From Chitinophaga tropicalis (GTDB lineage Bacteria > Bacteroidota > Bacteroidia > Chitinophagales > Chitinophagaceae), in contig NZ_WRXN01000001.1 in NCBI RefSeq assembly GCF_009758205.1, forward strand, positions 744,001-808,000: a stretch of DNA of 64,000 nucleotides, given 5' to 3'. Under the pieces are notes generated by a model. That model did no database searches. It was not told the origin of the DNA and worked only from the letters and a program-made list of their open reading frames with translations. Of this stretch, positions 9,171-17,108 are shown one piece after another (position 1 is the first letter of the stretch; each line of letters begins with the position of its first letter). The translations under genes were made by a program, and so were the position numbers.

Positions 9171-9200
9171 AAAAAATGGGGCTGGCCACTGGCCAGCCCC
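9171..9200 (-). terminator. terminator after ricT
   Basis: A perfect 10-bp stem GGGGCTGGCC/GGCCAGCCCC around the 3-base loop ACT. The minus-strand product has six Ts after the hairpin. Confidence 0.9.
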
Positions 9201-9219
9201 GGTAAAAAGGTGTTGAATA

Positions 9220-10629
9220 TTATTTCTGTTTCTCCCGAGGTTGCTTCGGCGGCCTGTTATGCCCACCACCACCTTGCTGCTTCCCACCACCAGGATTATT
9301 TCCTTTATCCTGCTGCTTAGGAGGCTGATTCGGCTTCGGCTTATTCTGCCCACCGCCCTGCTGCTGCTGTGGCCTTTGCTCCTGCTTAGGCTTTTGCTGC
9401 TGCTGTTGTTGCTGTGGTTTCTGCTGCTTAGCCTCAGGTTTTTTACCCTGTGGTTGTCCTTGCACCTGTGTCTGTGCTTCCTGTTTCTGCTTATGCTTCT
9501 GTTTCTCCTTGTCTTTATGCTTTCTCTTCTGAGAAGCTTTTTCAAGTGACCGGAGACTGATCTGTCCAACCACATCCGCAAAACCAAGATCTGTTTCTTT
9601 AGGTTTGGCAGCAACCACTTCCACAGGTTTCAGATCTTCAGGTCTGATATTCTGTTTATTGAGCTGACGTATTTCTTTTACGCGGGCAATAGTAAGCGGG
9701 TATTGCTTATTACTGTCTCCATAAGAATACCACATCAGGTTTTTGAAGATATCACGTTTCTGCAGGGTAGCTACACCATTAGCGGTTTCAATGCTATCTG
9801 CATCTTCAGGGAATTCTTTCAGTGCATCGAGGTAAGTATCCAGCTCATAGTTCAGGCAGCACTTCAAACGTCCGCATTGTCCGGACAGTTTGGCCTGGTT
9901 AATAGAAAGGTTCTGGTAACGTGCAGCGGTAGTATTTACGCTCTTGAAGTCAGTCAGCCATGTAGAACAGCAAAGCTCCCTGCCGCAGCTGCCAATTCCT
10001 CCTACTTTCCCTGCTTCCTGGCGGGCGCCTATCTGTCGCATTTCAACTTTTACACGGAATTCTCCTGCATAAAGTTTGATCAGCTCACGGAAGTCAACCC
10101 TGTCATCTGCGGTGTAGAAGAAGGTAGCTTTACGGCCATCCGCCTGTATTTCCACTTCTGCCAGCTTCATTTCAAGACCTATGCTGCGGGCAATGGCCCT
10201 GGCTTTAATGAGAGCATCCTTTTCCCGGGCCTTGTTATCGTTCATCCGGTTAAGGTCTTCAGTAGTGGCGCGGCGAAGAACTTTCTTTACTTCAGGGGTA
10301 TCTTCAATACGGCGCTTTTTCATCTGCAGCTTTACCAGCTCTCCTGTCAGGCTGATCTGACCTATGTCAAACCCGCTTACTCCTTCTACAGTTACCATTT
10401 CTCCTTTATCAAGGAACTGTTTGGTTGTATTCCGGAAGAAATCTTTTCTGCTACCGTTATTGAAGCTTACTTCTATAATATCAAATGGTGCTAAGCTGTC
10501 ACTCAAGGGAATATTGGCCAGCCAGTCAAATACATTCAGCCTGTTACATCCACCACTGCTGCAACCTCCATTGCTTTTGCATCCTGACGGCTTCCCCTCT
10601 GCACCTGTACCACATCCGGCACAAGCCAT
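9220..10629 (-). CDS. ricT: RicT/YaaT-like PSP1-domain protein with Gln-rich tail
   Basis: A 469-residue PSP1-domain protein related to B. subtilis RicT (YaaT), a subunit of an Fe-S-containing complex involved in RNA processing and phosphorelay control. The core (about residues 55-290) has the RicT signatures VGGIGSCGRELCCSTWL and LSGQCGRLKCCLNYELDTY, where clustered Cys residues could bind Fe-S. The N-terminus is Cys-rich (CAGCG, GGCSSGGC). Residues from about 355 to the end are low-complexity Lys/Gln/Gly/Pro, probably disordered and variable in length. The minus-strand TACCTTTG at 10727-10734 gives it a promoter and a leader of about 95 bases, although it also follows holB in the same direction. 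Its precise role in Bacteroidota is not known to me. Confidence 0.85.
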   Translation of the reverse strand: MACAGCGTGAEGKPSGCKSNGGCSSGGCNRLNVFDWLANIPLSDSLAPFDIIEVSFNNGSRKDFFRNTTKQFLDKGEMVTVEGVSGFDIGQISLTGELVKLQMKKRRIEDTPEVKKVLRRATTEDLNRMNDNKAREKDALIKARAIARSIGLEMKLAEVEIQADGRKATFFYTADDRVDFRELIKLYAGEFRVKVEMRQIGARQEAGKVGGIGSCGRELCCSTWLTDFKSVNTTAARYQNLSINQAKLSGQCGRLKCCLNYELDTYLDALKEFPEDADSIETANGVATLQKRDIFKNLMWYSYGDSNKQYPLTIARVKEIRQLNKQNIRPEDLKPVEVVAAKPKETDLGFADVVGQISLRSLEKASQKRKHKDKEKQKHKQKQEAQTQVQGQPQGKKPEAKQQKPQQQQQQQKPKQEQRPQQQQGGGQNKPKPNQPPKQQDKGNNPGGGKQQGGGGHNRPPKQPREKQK

Positions 10630-10726
10630 ATTAATCAGTTTAAATTATTAAATGAATGCCGCTCCGGGTATGCCCCGGGCGCTTTAAAATACACAATTCG
10701 CCTTTTACTACAAAAAGAGCGAACAA

Positions 10727-10734
10727 CAAAGGTA
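10727..10734 (-). promoter_or_regulatory. -7 element of ricT
   Basis: Minus-strand TACCTTTG, an exact TAnnTTTG match, about 98 bases upstream of the ATG. The GC-rich leader between can form a hairpin (CCGGGG/CCCGG type). Confidence 0.5.
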
Positions 10735-10786
10735 ACGGAAAATGACGGTACAGCCGCCATATTAGTGGTATATCGTTTGGATACCC

Positions 10787-11926
10787 TCACATTACCGGGA
10801 TCGGTTTACGCTTAAAGATATACTGTAGTTTGACGGAAAGCGCATGAAACAACAATTTGGCGTTTGCATTCCGCTCAATATAATAACAGGCATTGTCCAG
10901 TTCCTGCATGATCTGTTCCATTTGTCCCAGGTCTGCCAGTTTCTGCAATTTGCCGGCAAAATCAGTTTCTTCTTCTGAAAAGGCCAGCTGGCTCTTATCT
11001 ATATACCTGAGCCTGAGGGTATGTTCCAGCAGGTTGATAAAATAGCGGAGAAACTGTTTCTGGTTCTCTCTTCCTGTTTTGGCGCTGGCAATATTCTCTA
11101 TCCATTCCTGCAATGCTACACGGTTGCCGGTAAAGATATAGTTGAGCCAGTTACGGAGCAGTTCATGATAGTCGTCGTCAGAGTGCTGCAGCATATACAA
11201 AGCCTCCCTGTAATTGCCGGAGGCAATGGTAGCGGCCTGCCGGGCCTTGGCTGCCGGGATCTGCGCCCGGTTCACCAATGCTTCTACCATTACTTCCCTG
11301 GGCAGCGGGTTTACCTTTACCAGCTGTGTGCGGGACAGGATAGTGGCCAGGATCTGTTCCTGGTTTTCTGCCACCAGCAGGAAAATGGTATTATCAGGTG
11401 GTTCCTCTATCAGCTTTAACAGCCGGTTGCCTTCATTACCCAGGTATTCAGGCATCCACATCAGGAGTATCTTGTAAGTGCTTTCAAAACTCTTCAGGCT
11501 CAGCTTGCGGATAATTTCCTGGCATTCTGCCGCCGTGATATTGCCCTGTTTGTTTTCCGCTCCTATAAACTGCAGCCAGTCATACGCATTGCCGTACGGG
11601 TTGGTGGAAATGAACTCCCTCCACTCACCTGCATAGTCCGAGCTTACAGGTTTATCGCCTGCTTTACGCGGGATGACCGGGTAAGAGAAATGAATATCAG
11701 GATGGATATACCTACCTGCTTTTATACAGGCAGGGCATTGGCCACAGGCGCCATTGGGCTGCTTGTCCTCACATACCAGGTACTGGGCAAAAGCAAGGCC
11801 CAGCGGAAGTCCGCCGGAACCCTCAGGCGCCAGGATGATCATGGCATGACTGATACGGTTCTGTTCTACAGCCTTTATTAATTGTTGTTGTATGTCTTCC
11901 TGACCTATGACGTTCGAAAAAAGCAT
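10787..11926 (-). CDS. holB: DNA polymerase III delta'-like clamp-loader subunit
   Basis: Clamp-loader subunit of the replicative polymerase, 379 residues. It starts with the family's MLFSNVIGQEDIQQQLIKAV, carries the zinc module CGQCPAC (about residues 61-67) preceded by LVCEDKQP, and has a sensor-like VAENQEQILATILSRTQ. The P-loop position reads APEGSGGLPLG with no GKT, so ATP binding is presumably lost, as in classic delta' subunits. The arginine-finger SRC motif reads SRT. The ATG at 11926 lies 9 bases after the gpx stop, pointing to one operon. The sequence is shorter and more divergent than DnaX. The catalytic comment follows from family knowledge. Confidence 0.85.
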   Translation of the reverse strand: MLFSNVIGQEDIQQQLIKAVEQNRISHAMIILAPEGSGGLPLGLAFAQYLVCEDKQPNGACGQCPACIKAGRYIHPDIHFSYPVIPRKAGDKPVSSDYAGEWREFISTNPYGNAYDWLQFIGAENKQGNITAAECQEIIRKLSLKSFESTYKILLMWMPEYLGNEGNRLLKLIEEPPDNTIFLLVAENQEQILATILSRTQLVKVNPLPREVMVEALVNRAQIPAAKARQAATIASGNYREALYMLQHSDDDYHELLRNWLNYIFTGNRVALQEWIENIASAKTGRENQKQFLRYFINLLEHTLRLRYIDKSQLAFSEEETDFAGKLQKLADLGQMEQIMQELDNACYYIERNANAKLLFHALSVKLQYIFKRKPIPVM

Positions 11927-11935
11927 AGGCGCAAA

Positions 11936-12463
11936 TTAGTATTTCTTTTCTATCGCGGCCGTTACCTCTGCAGACAGTGGTTGTGTTTTAGGTGAGAATA
12001 CAGCAACAAGGTTGCCTTTTTCATCCAGCAGGTATTTCTGGAAGTTCCAGGTTACTTCAGCCGGTTCAAAATGTTTGGCTTTGCTTTGTTCCAGCAGCCA
12101 TTTATAAACAGGATGTATATCGCTGCCTTTTACGGAGATCTTGGCAGCCATCGGGAAGGTCACTGCATATTTTTTGGTGCAGAATTCTTTGATCTCTGAG
12201 TTGGAACCGGGTTCCTGTGAACCGAAGTTATTAGCCGGGAAACCGATGATCACCAGGTTCTTCTCATATTTCTTATACAGCTTTTCAAGATCTGCATATT
12301 GTGGGGTATTACCACACATAGAAGCTGTATTGACAATAAGGATCTTCTTGCCTTTATAGTCGGCAAAGTTGATCTTTCCGCCATCCACTGCATCTACTTT
12401 GAAGTCATATATAGCACCTGCCTTCATGAATAAGAGCATTGAAATCAGCAATGTTTTTAACAT
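11936..12463 (-). CDS. exported glutathione-peroxidase-family peroxidase
   Basis: Thiol peroxidase of the glutathione peroxidase fold; bacterial Cys forms usually use thioredoxin to reduce hydroperoxides. The ATG at 12463 is chosen because the only alternative, a TTG at 12472, adds three residues in front of an obvious signal sequence (MLKTLLISMLLFMKAGA), so the enzyme is probably periplasmic. The active-site motif NTASMCGNTPQY is near residues 45-56 with the peroxidatic Cys, and the Trp/Asn motif is TWNFQKYLL (about 138). The usual FPCNQFG reads FPANNFG, so the tetrad Gln is replaced by Asn. 175 residues, a normal length with signal. Second to last before holB in the radA-holB run. Confidence 0.9.
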   Translation of the reverse strand: MLKTLLISMLLFMKAGAIYDFKVDAVDGGKINFADYKGKKILIVNTASMCGNTPQYADLEKLYKKYEKNLVIIGFPANNFGSQEPGSNSEIKEFCTKKYAVTFPMAAKISVKGSDIHPVYKWLLEQSKAKHFEPAEVTWNFQKYLLDEKGNLVAVFSPKTQPLSAEVTAAIEKKY

Positions 12464-12547
12464 ATAATCCAATTTAAGTGTAGAGTAAATTATTCAACCT
12501 GCATATGCAGGACAGCTAAAATTAAGTAAATAATTGTATATAAGGTG

Positions 12548-13237
12548 TTAATGATGTGCGTAGGCAAGGCTGCACACGCTTACGCTGGCGCCGGCATCAT
12601 AAAGCAGCCGGCAGCAGGTTTCCGTTGTGGCGCCGGTAGTGATCACATCATCCACCAGCAACACATGCTGCCCTGAGGGGAGAGTGGAGGCTTTCAGCAT
12701 AAATGATGCTGTTACATTCTGCCATCGCAGCAGCCTGTTCTTTGTTGTCTGCGACGTGCGCTGATCTGTCCGGGCCAGTATATTGTTTATAACAGGTTTG
12801 CCGGTAACCGCGGCAATGCCGTTAGCCAGTACAGCAGCCTGGTTATAACCACGCTGTCTTTCCCTGGCTGCTGTCATGGGTACGGGAACAATACCTGTAA
12901 TTTCGTGTATCCACTGGCTTTGTAACAGCAGATGCCCGGCCTGCCTGCCCAGGAATAAAGCAATATCCTCTCTGCGGTGATATTTAAACTGGTAGATAAG
13001 GCGTTGCAGCAGGGTAGACCTTACATAGTAATAAGCCGCCATGGCTTGCAGCACTTTAGCCCTTCCGTAAAAGATCCGGGCTACAGGATTGTTTGTATGA
13101 TGCTGAAAACCGGTAACAGGCAGCTGCCGCATACAGGACAGACACAGTATTTCTTCTGTGTTGCTGAGATCTGTTCCACAACCTTCACAGGTGTGGGGAT
13201 AGAATAAATGAAGAAGGGATGAAAGCAGGTTTATCAT
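12548..13237 (-). CDS. comF: ComF-family phosphoribosyltransferase-like protein
   Basis: A 229-residue ComF homologue. An N-terminal zinc ribbon (CEGCG near residue 17 and CLSC near 32) is followed by a type I phosphoribosyltransferase domain with the PRPP loop VLLVDDVITTGAT (about residues 191-203) and the ComF motif RERQRGYNQA (about 126-135). ComF helps DNA uptake in naturally competent bacteria; in other bacteria its role is unclear. It sits 39 bases downstream of radA and 84 bases upstream of gpx on the same strand. The perfect 12-bp palindrome CATTGTACAATG (13235-13246) overlaps the start codon, and I cannot tell if it matters. Confidence 0.9.
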   Translation of the reverse strand: MINLLSSLLHLFYPHTCEGCGTDLSNTEEILCLSCMRQLPVTGFQHHTNNPVARIFYGRAKVLQAMAAYYYVRSTLLQRLIYQFKYHRREDIALFLGRQAGHLLLQSQWIHEITGIVPVPMTAARERQRGYNQAAVLANGIAAVTGKPVINNILARTDQRTSQTTKNRLLRWQNVTASFMLKASTLPSGQHVLLVDDVITTGATTETCCRLLYDAGASVSVCSLAYAHH

Positions 13238-13276
13238 TGTACAATGGATGGTTAACCTGCTGAAAGTAATGAAAAA

Positions 13277-14647
13277 TCAGAACAATCCCCTGTATACTTC
13301 TTCTACGCGGCCAACAGGTACAATTTCAATATTAAACTTGCCGAAGTCTGCACCTTTCTTATTATAGCGGCTGATGAATATCTTTTCAAAGCCCAGTTTT
13401 TCAGCCTCGGCAATACGCTGTTCAATACGGTTCACTGCCCTGATCTCTCCGCTAAGACCTACTTCTCCTGCAAAGCAGATCTTGCTGCTGACAGGAATGT
13501 CTTCATAAGAGGAAAGCAATGCACATAACACGGCAAGATCTATAGACGGATCTTCAACACGGATACCGCCGGCAATATTCAGGAACACATCTTTTACACC
13601 GAAATGAAAGCCGCCTCTTTTTTCAAGCACTGCCAGCAGCAATTGAAGACGTCTGAGATCAAAGCCTGTAGCTGTACGTTGCGGAGTACCATATACAGAT
13701 TGTGTTACCAGCGCCTGCACTTCTACCAGCATAGGCCGCATTCCTTCAATAGTAGCTGCGATAGCCACACCGCTCAGCTGGTCTTCCCGTTGTGAGATAA
13801 GTATCTCTGAAGGATTGGTTACCTGTCTGAGGCCCTGTCCCGTCATCTCATAAATACCCAGTTCTGCTGTGGAGCCGAAGCGGTTCTTGATAGTGCGGAG
13901 AATACGGTAAGCATAGTGCTGATCTCCTTCAAACTGTAATACAGTATCCACCATATGTTCCAGGATTTTTGGTCCTGCTATGGAACCATCCTTGGTAATA
14001 TGACCGATAAGGAACACGGGAGTATGGCTTTCTTTGGCAAAGCGTTGCATTTCTGCCGTGGTTTCCCTTATCTGGGATACACTGCCGGGAGCAGATTCAA
14101 TAAAGGGAGATTGTAGTGTTTGTATGGAATCTACGATGACAAGCTGCGGGCGTAGTTTTTTTATTTCCTGGAAAATAGTCTGGGTAGATGTTTCTGTAAG
14201 CAGGAAAAAATGATCGTTCTTCACCTGTAATCTGTCTGCCCGCATCTTCACCTGTTGTGCACTTTCTTCACCACTGATATATAAGGTGGTGATATCTTTC
14301 AGCTGCAGGGCATTCTGCAGGAACAGCGTGCTTTTGCCAATGCCGGGTTCTCCGCCAACAAGTACGAGTGAGCCGGGTACTATACCGCCGCCCAGTACGC
14401 GGTTCAGTTCAGCATCCGGTGTAAGCAGGCGGTCTTCCTCCACTGCACTTACTGCCGAAAGATGAACTATGTTGTTTGATTTACCGTTTTCTTTTTCGGG
14501 TTGCCAGCTTGTATTACGTAAAGGGATATCTTTCTGTACCTTTTCTTCAACAAAGGTGTTCCATTGTTCGCAACTCGGACATTTACCGGCCCATTTAGCA
14601 GATTCATATCCACAATTCTGACAGAAGAAAGCAGTTTTAATTTTCAT
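13277..14647 (-). CDS. radA: DNA repair protein RadA
   Basis: RecA-related ATPase that processes recombination intermediates and drives branch migration. All landmarks are visible: N-terminal zinc finger Cys9-x2-Cys12-x10-Cys23-x2-Cys26, Walker A GGEPGIGKST (residues 98-107), Walker B LVIVDSIQTL, the RadA-specific KNRFG motif (ILRTIKNRFGST, about 255), and a C-terminal Lon-protease-like domain (GGIRVEDPSIDLAVLCALLSS, FAGEVGLSGEIRAV) without protease activity. 456 residues, the standard length. First gene of the minus-strand run radA-comF-gpx-holB-ricT. A TAAATTTG sequence (14652-14659) lies immediately upstream, so the transcript may be nearly leaderless. Confidence 0.97.
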   Translation of the reverse strand: MKIKTAFFCQNCGYESAKWAGKCPSCEQWNTFVEEKVQKDIPLRNTSWQPEKENGKSNNIVHLSAVSAVEEDRLLTPDAELNRVLGGGIVPGSLVLVGGEPGIGKSTLFLQNALQLKDITTLYISGEESAQQVKMRADRLQVKNDHFFLLTETSTQTIFQEIKKLRPQLVIVDSIQTLQSPFIESAPGSVSQIRETTAEMQRFAKESHTPVFLIGHITKDGSIAGPKILEHMVDTVLQFEGDQHYAYRILRTIKNRFGSTAELGIYEMTGQGLRQVTNPSEILISQREDQLSGVAIAATIEGMRPMLVEVQALVTQSVYGTPQRTATGFDLRRLQLLLAVLEKRGGFHFGVKDVFLNIAGGIRVEDPSIDLAVLCALLSSYEDIPVSSKICFAGEVGLSGEIRAVNRIEQRIAEAEKLGFEKIFISRYNKKGADFGKFNIEIVPVGRVEEVYRGLF

Positions 14648-14651
14648 CCGG

Positions 14652-14659
14652 CAAATTTA
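14652..14659 (-). promoter_or_regulatory. -7-like element just upstream of radA
   Basis: Minus-strand TAAATTTG, 4 bases before the radA ATG. If used, transcription would begin at or near the start codon. Confidence 0.4.
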
Positions 14660-14752
14660 AGTTTTTAGATTTCGTGTAAACATGTAAATGATAGTGCGAA
14701 ATATTATGCGAGAAAAACAACAAAAAAAGAAGAAAAGGGGAGATCTGAAAGT

Positions 14753-14796
14753 TGTCAAAAAAGAAAAGAGCCAACAGAAATTTCTGCTGACTCTTT
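14753..14796 (-). terminator. strong minus-strand terminator with no gene before it
   Basis: A 16-bp stem without extra loop bases (14765-14780 with 14781-14796). On the minus strand all 16 positions pair (two as G-U), and the hairpin is followed by TCTTTTTT. On the plus strand the wobble pairs become A-C mismatches, so the minus strand is favoured. Confidence 0.7.
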
Positions 14797-14951
14797 CTAC
14801 TTACTAACCCATTAAATTCACGTCTAAATTACTAAATGGCTTCAGAATAAAAAAGTTTATTTAATTGATGTGAATAACTTTTGAGGAGTTTTTATAATGT
14901 GACAGATCTGCCACCATAGCACGTTTCAGGCCATTAAAGCATCCAATTATA
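14797..14951 (-). ncRNA. candidate small structured RNA
   Basis: The minus strand between a TATAATTG element (14944-14951, one mismatch to TAnnTTTG) and the terminator at 14753-14796 has no long reading frame. It can fold a near-perfect hairpin GTGGCAGATCTGTCAC (14899-14914) and a second one, CCATT..AATTT/GAATT..AATGG (about 14810-14840). The only in-frame peptide is 18 codons starting ATGGTGGCA. Either a small RNA or the leader of something very short. This is inference from structure only. Confidence 0.35.
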
Positions 14952-15200
14952 CTTTCAATAAAAGAGCATAAAAGATTGATAAATAGGAATGATAACGTCC
15001 TAAATTATATATGAATTCCGGCTCATAAAATCATTATTTATATCTGACAGAACGGCCGGAAATGCGGTTAAGAATTTTCAAAAAGGACATATTGGCAGTG
15101 TTAAATTTAGATTTGGCAGACGGGGAAGGGAGAATTCTTAAGGAAATCATAAATCCCTCGGCGAAGGGCCGGTTGGACAGTAATTTGATCAGGTTAGGAG

Positions 15201-15208
15201 TATTTTTG
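15201..15208 (+). promoter_or_regulatory. -7 element of the Zn-peptidase gene
   Basis: TATTTTTG, an exact TAnnTTTG match, 26 bases before the ATG at 15235. TTTG sequences upstream are not at ideal spacing. Confidence 0.5.
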
Positions 15209-15234
15209 TATTAAATAAAACCTATTCGGACAAT

Positions 15235-15924
15235 ATGACTCCTGGAATTCTGATAACATCGCTGATCTTTATGGCTATCAGCATGTTGATAAGTTATAGG
15301 TTGAAAAGTAAATTCAGGGAATATAGTGGAGTACCAACCTCTTCCGGCCTGACCGGTAAGCAGATTGCGGAAAAGATGCTGAAAGACAATGGTATTTATG
15401 ATGTACAGGTCATTTCTGTAGACGGTTTTCTGTCTGACCACTATAATCCTGCCAATAAAACTGTCAACCTGAGCCCTGAAGTATATAGCGGGGCCAATGT
15501 GGCGGCCGCGGCAGTAGCGGCGCATGAATGCGGGCATGCTGTGCAGCATGCCAGGGCATATGCCTGGCTGAACCTGAGGTCCAGGCTGGTGCCGGCCGTT
15601 CAGTTCAGCTCCGGCATTGTACAATGGGTGCTGCTGATCGGTATATTGATGATAAATGTCTTCCCGGCCCTGTTGCTGGGAGGGATCATCCTGTTTGCCG
15701 TTACCACCCTGTTTGCCCTGATCACGCTGCCGGTAGAATTTGACGCTTCCAACAGGGCGTTGGCCTGGTTAAACAATACCTCCCTGATGCGCCCGGAAGA
15801 ACATTCCAAGGCAAAGGACGCTCTCTGGTGGGCGGCTATGACATATGTAGTGGCAGCTATTGCTTCTGTGGCAACGCTGATCCAGTATATTATGATCTAT
15901 CTTTCCGGCTCAAGAAGAGATTAA
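15235..15924 (+). CDS. membrane zinc metallopeptidase (YugP-type)
   Basis: A 229-residue integral membrane protein of the neutral zinc metallopeptidase family seen in B. subtilis YugP. The active-site motif is HECGH at residues 97-101 (His97, Glu98, His101), in AAHECGHAVQHA. Hydrophobic helices flank it: an N-terminal one (ITSLIFMAISMLISY), a pair around residues 125-165 (VLLIGILMINVFPALLLGGIILFAV) and a C-terminal one (YVVAAIASVATLIQYIMIYL). The segment PVEFDASNRALAWL with a downstream Glu/Asp is the family's conserved region. Substrate unknown; a role in membrane protein turnover is inference. It has its own promoter and terminator, so it is monocistronic. Confidence 0.9.
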   Translation: MTPGILITSLIFMAISMLISYRLKSKFREYSGVPTSSGLTGKQIAEKMLKDNGIYDVQVISVDGFLSDHYNPANKTVNLSPEVYSGANVAAAAVAAHECGHAVQHARAYAWLNLRSRLVPAVQFSSGIVQWVLLIGILMINVFPALLLGGIILFAVTTLFALITLPVEFDASNRALAWLNNTSLMRPEEHSKAKDALWWAAMTYVVAAIASVATLIQYIMIYLSGSRRD

Positions 15925-15945
15925 TTGAAGTCAGTATAACTTATC

Positions 15946-15978
15946 AGCTGGCCGGCCGCAAGCCGGCCAGCTTTTTTT
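15946..15978 (+). terminator. terminator after the Zn-peptidase gene
   Basis: An 11-bp perfect stem AGCTGGCCGGC/GCCGGCCAGCT, loop CGCAA, seven Ts. Its centre (GGCCGCAAGCC) resembles the GGCCGCAGGCC repeats. Confidence 0.9.
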
Positions 15979-16119
15979 GCGCCGTTCTTTGTCATTGATT
16001 ATCAGTGTTAAAAAGCATGTTAATAAGAAATTGTCAAAATTTTTATTGAAAATCAGCCAGTTATGAGGGTGTCTTGTAAAAAAGTATCTCGGAATGACTT
16101 TTTTTCAAAAGAAGTAATG

Positions 16120-16127
16120 TAGCTTTG
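16120..16127 (+). promoter_or_regulatory. -7 element of the rplM-rpsI-rpsB-tsf run
   Basis: TAGCTTTG, an exact TAnnTTTG match, about 60 bases before the rplM ATG. The -33 region is a T-run rather than a clear TTTG. Confidence 0.65.
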
Positions 16128-16130
16128 CAC

Positions 16131-16186
16131 TCCCAATCTTGTTTTGGGATGTTGTATCAAGACGTAAAATTTTATTGTATACTATA
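16131..16186 (+). promoter_or_regulatory. rplM 5' leader, possible L13 autoregulatory leader
   Basis: A small hairpin TCCCAA/TTGGGA (16131-16136, 16144-16149) lies exactly where the transcript should begin. Ribosomal-protein leaders have been described upstream of L13 in Bacteroidia, as I recall. Whether this leader matches that motif needs a covariance-model search. Confidence 0.35.
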
Positions 16187-16630
16187 ATGAATACTTTAAG
16201 CTTCAAGACTAAATCTGCCAATGACGCTACCGTAACGCGCGAATGGCATATTGTAGACGCTACCAACCTGACACTGGGAAGGATGAGCGCTAAGATTGCT
16301 GCCATTTTAAGGGGCAAGAATAAGCCTTACTACACTCCTCATACTGATTGTGGTGATTTTATCATCGTGATCAATGCTGAGAAGGTTCAGTTTACCGGCA
16401 ACAAATGGAATGATAAGGAATACCTGACTTACTCCGGTTATCCTGGTGGTCAGAAAGCAGAAGTTGCCAAAGACCTGGTTCGCCGCAGGCCTGAGGTGAT
16501 CATAGAAAGGGCTGTAAAAGGGATGTTGCCTAAGAACCGTCTGGGTCGTGCCATGTACAAGAAACTGTTTGTATATGCGGGCGCTGAGCATCCTCATGCT
16601 GCGCAGAAACCAAAATCCTTAACTTTCTAA
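16187..16630 (+). CDS. rplM: 50S ribosomal protein L13
   Basis: Large-subunit protein uL13, 147 residues, a normal length. Diagnostic segments are [44 protein letters not shown] and [25 protein letters not shown]. The start is the ATG at 16187 ([13 protein letters not shown]); an upstream in-frame TTG at 16139 would put the start only about 6 bases from the expected transcription start and inside the leader hairpin. First gene of the ribosomal run, 14 bases ahead of rpsI, the usual L13-S9 pair found across bacteria. Confidence 0.97.
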   Translation: MNTLSFKTKSANDATVTREWHIVDATNLTLGRMSAKIAAILRGKNKPYYTPHTDCGDFIIVINAEKVQFTGNKWNDKEYLTYSGYPGGQKAEVAKDLVRRRPEVIIERAVKGMLPKNRLGRAMYKKLFVYAGAEHPHAAQKPKSLTF

Positions 16631-16644
16631 TTTTCTTCTGATAC

Positions 16645-17034
16645 ATGGAAAAGCAAAAAAATACAATTGGTCGTCGTAAAGAAGCGGTAGCCCGTGTTTA
16701 TATCAGCAAGGGCACTGGTAACGTGACTGTGAACGACAAGGACTATAAAGAATATTTCGCGCTGGTATACCTGCAGAACCAGGTAGAACTGCCGCTGAAA
16801 ACTATCGACGCACAGGATAAATTTGATATAAAGGTAAATGCTGCTGGTGGTGGTATCAAAGGCCAGGCTGAAGCTATAAAGCTGGGTATTGCACGTGCGC
16901 TGTGCGAGGTGAACATTGAGTTCCGTCCTGCACTGAAAGCAGCTGGTCTGCTGAAACGTGATCCCAGAAGTGTTGAACGTAAGAAACCAGGTAAACGTAA
17001 AGCAAGAAGGAGCTTCCAGTTCTCTAAACGCTAA
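16645..17034 (+). CDS. rpsI: 30S ribosomal protein S9
   Basis: Small-subunit protein uS9, 129 residues. The family core is complete: GRRKEAVARVYISKGTGNVTVNDKDY near the N-terminus, GGGIKGQAEAIKLGIARAL in the middle, and the basic tail RDPRSVERKKPGKRKARRSFQFSKR, whose final Lys-Arg reaches the P-site tRNA in other ribosomes. It follows rplM by 14 bases and precedes rpsB by 74 bases. The gap to rpsB contains an 8-bp hairpin without a T-run, listed separately. Confidence 0.98.
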   Translation: MEKQKNTIGRRKEAVARVYISKGTGNVTVNDKDYKEYFALVYLQNQVELPLKTIDAQDKFDIKVNAAGGGIKGQAEAIKLGIARALCEVNIEFRPALKAAGLLKRDPRSVERKKPGKRKARRSFQFSKR

Positions 17035-17045
17035 TCGTGATGAAT

Positions 17046-17068
17046 GTATGCCGTTATTGGCGGTATGC
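17046..17068 (+). promoter_or_regulatory. hairpin in the rpsI-rpsB gap
   Basis: An 8-bp stem GTATGCCG/CGGTATGC with two G-U pairs and a 7-base loop. No T-run follows, so it is not a classic terminator. Could be a processing site or an S2 control element; unproven. Confidence 0.4.
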
Positions 17069-17108
17069 AGATTATTAACATTGACCTTTTATAACAGAGC
17101 ATAATAAC

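Larger units (their letters stand above)
14648..15234. other. 587-base gene-free stretch
   Basis: Between divergent radA and the Zn peptidase. It holds the radA -7 element, the minus-strand terminator and candidate RNA listed separately, and the plus-strand promoter at 15201. From about 14960 to 15180 I see only AT-rich sequence with no convincing gene or repeat. Confidence 0.6.

Noticed and set aside
9241..9549. Leu/Phe-rich plus-strand frame over the ricT tail
   Set aside because: It is the antisense of the Gln/Lys-rich RicT tail, where low complexity keeps other frames open.
13235..13246. Palindrome CATTGTACAATG at the comF start as an operator
   Set aside because: The same 12-mer occurs inside the Zn-peptidase gene (about 15616-15627), so it is probably not a specific site.
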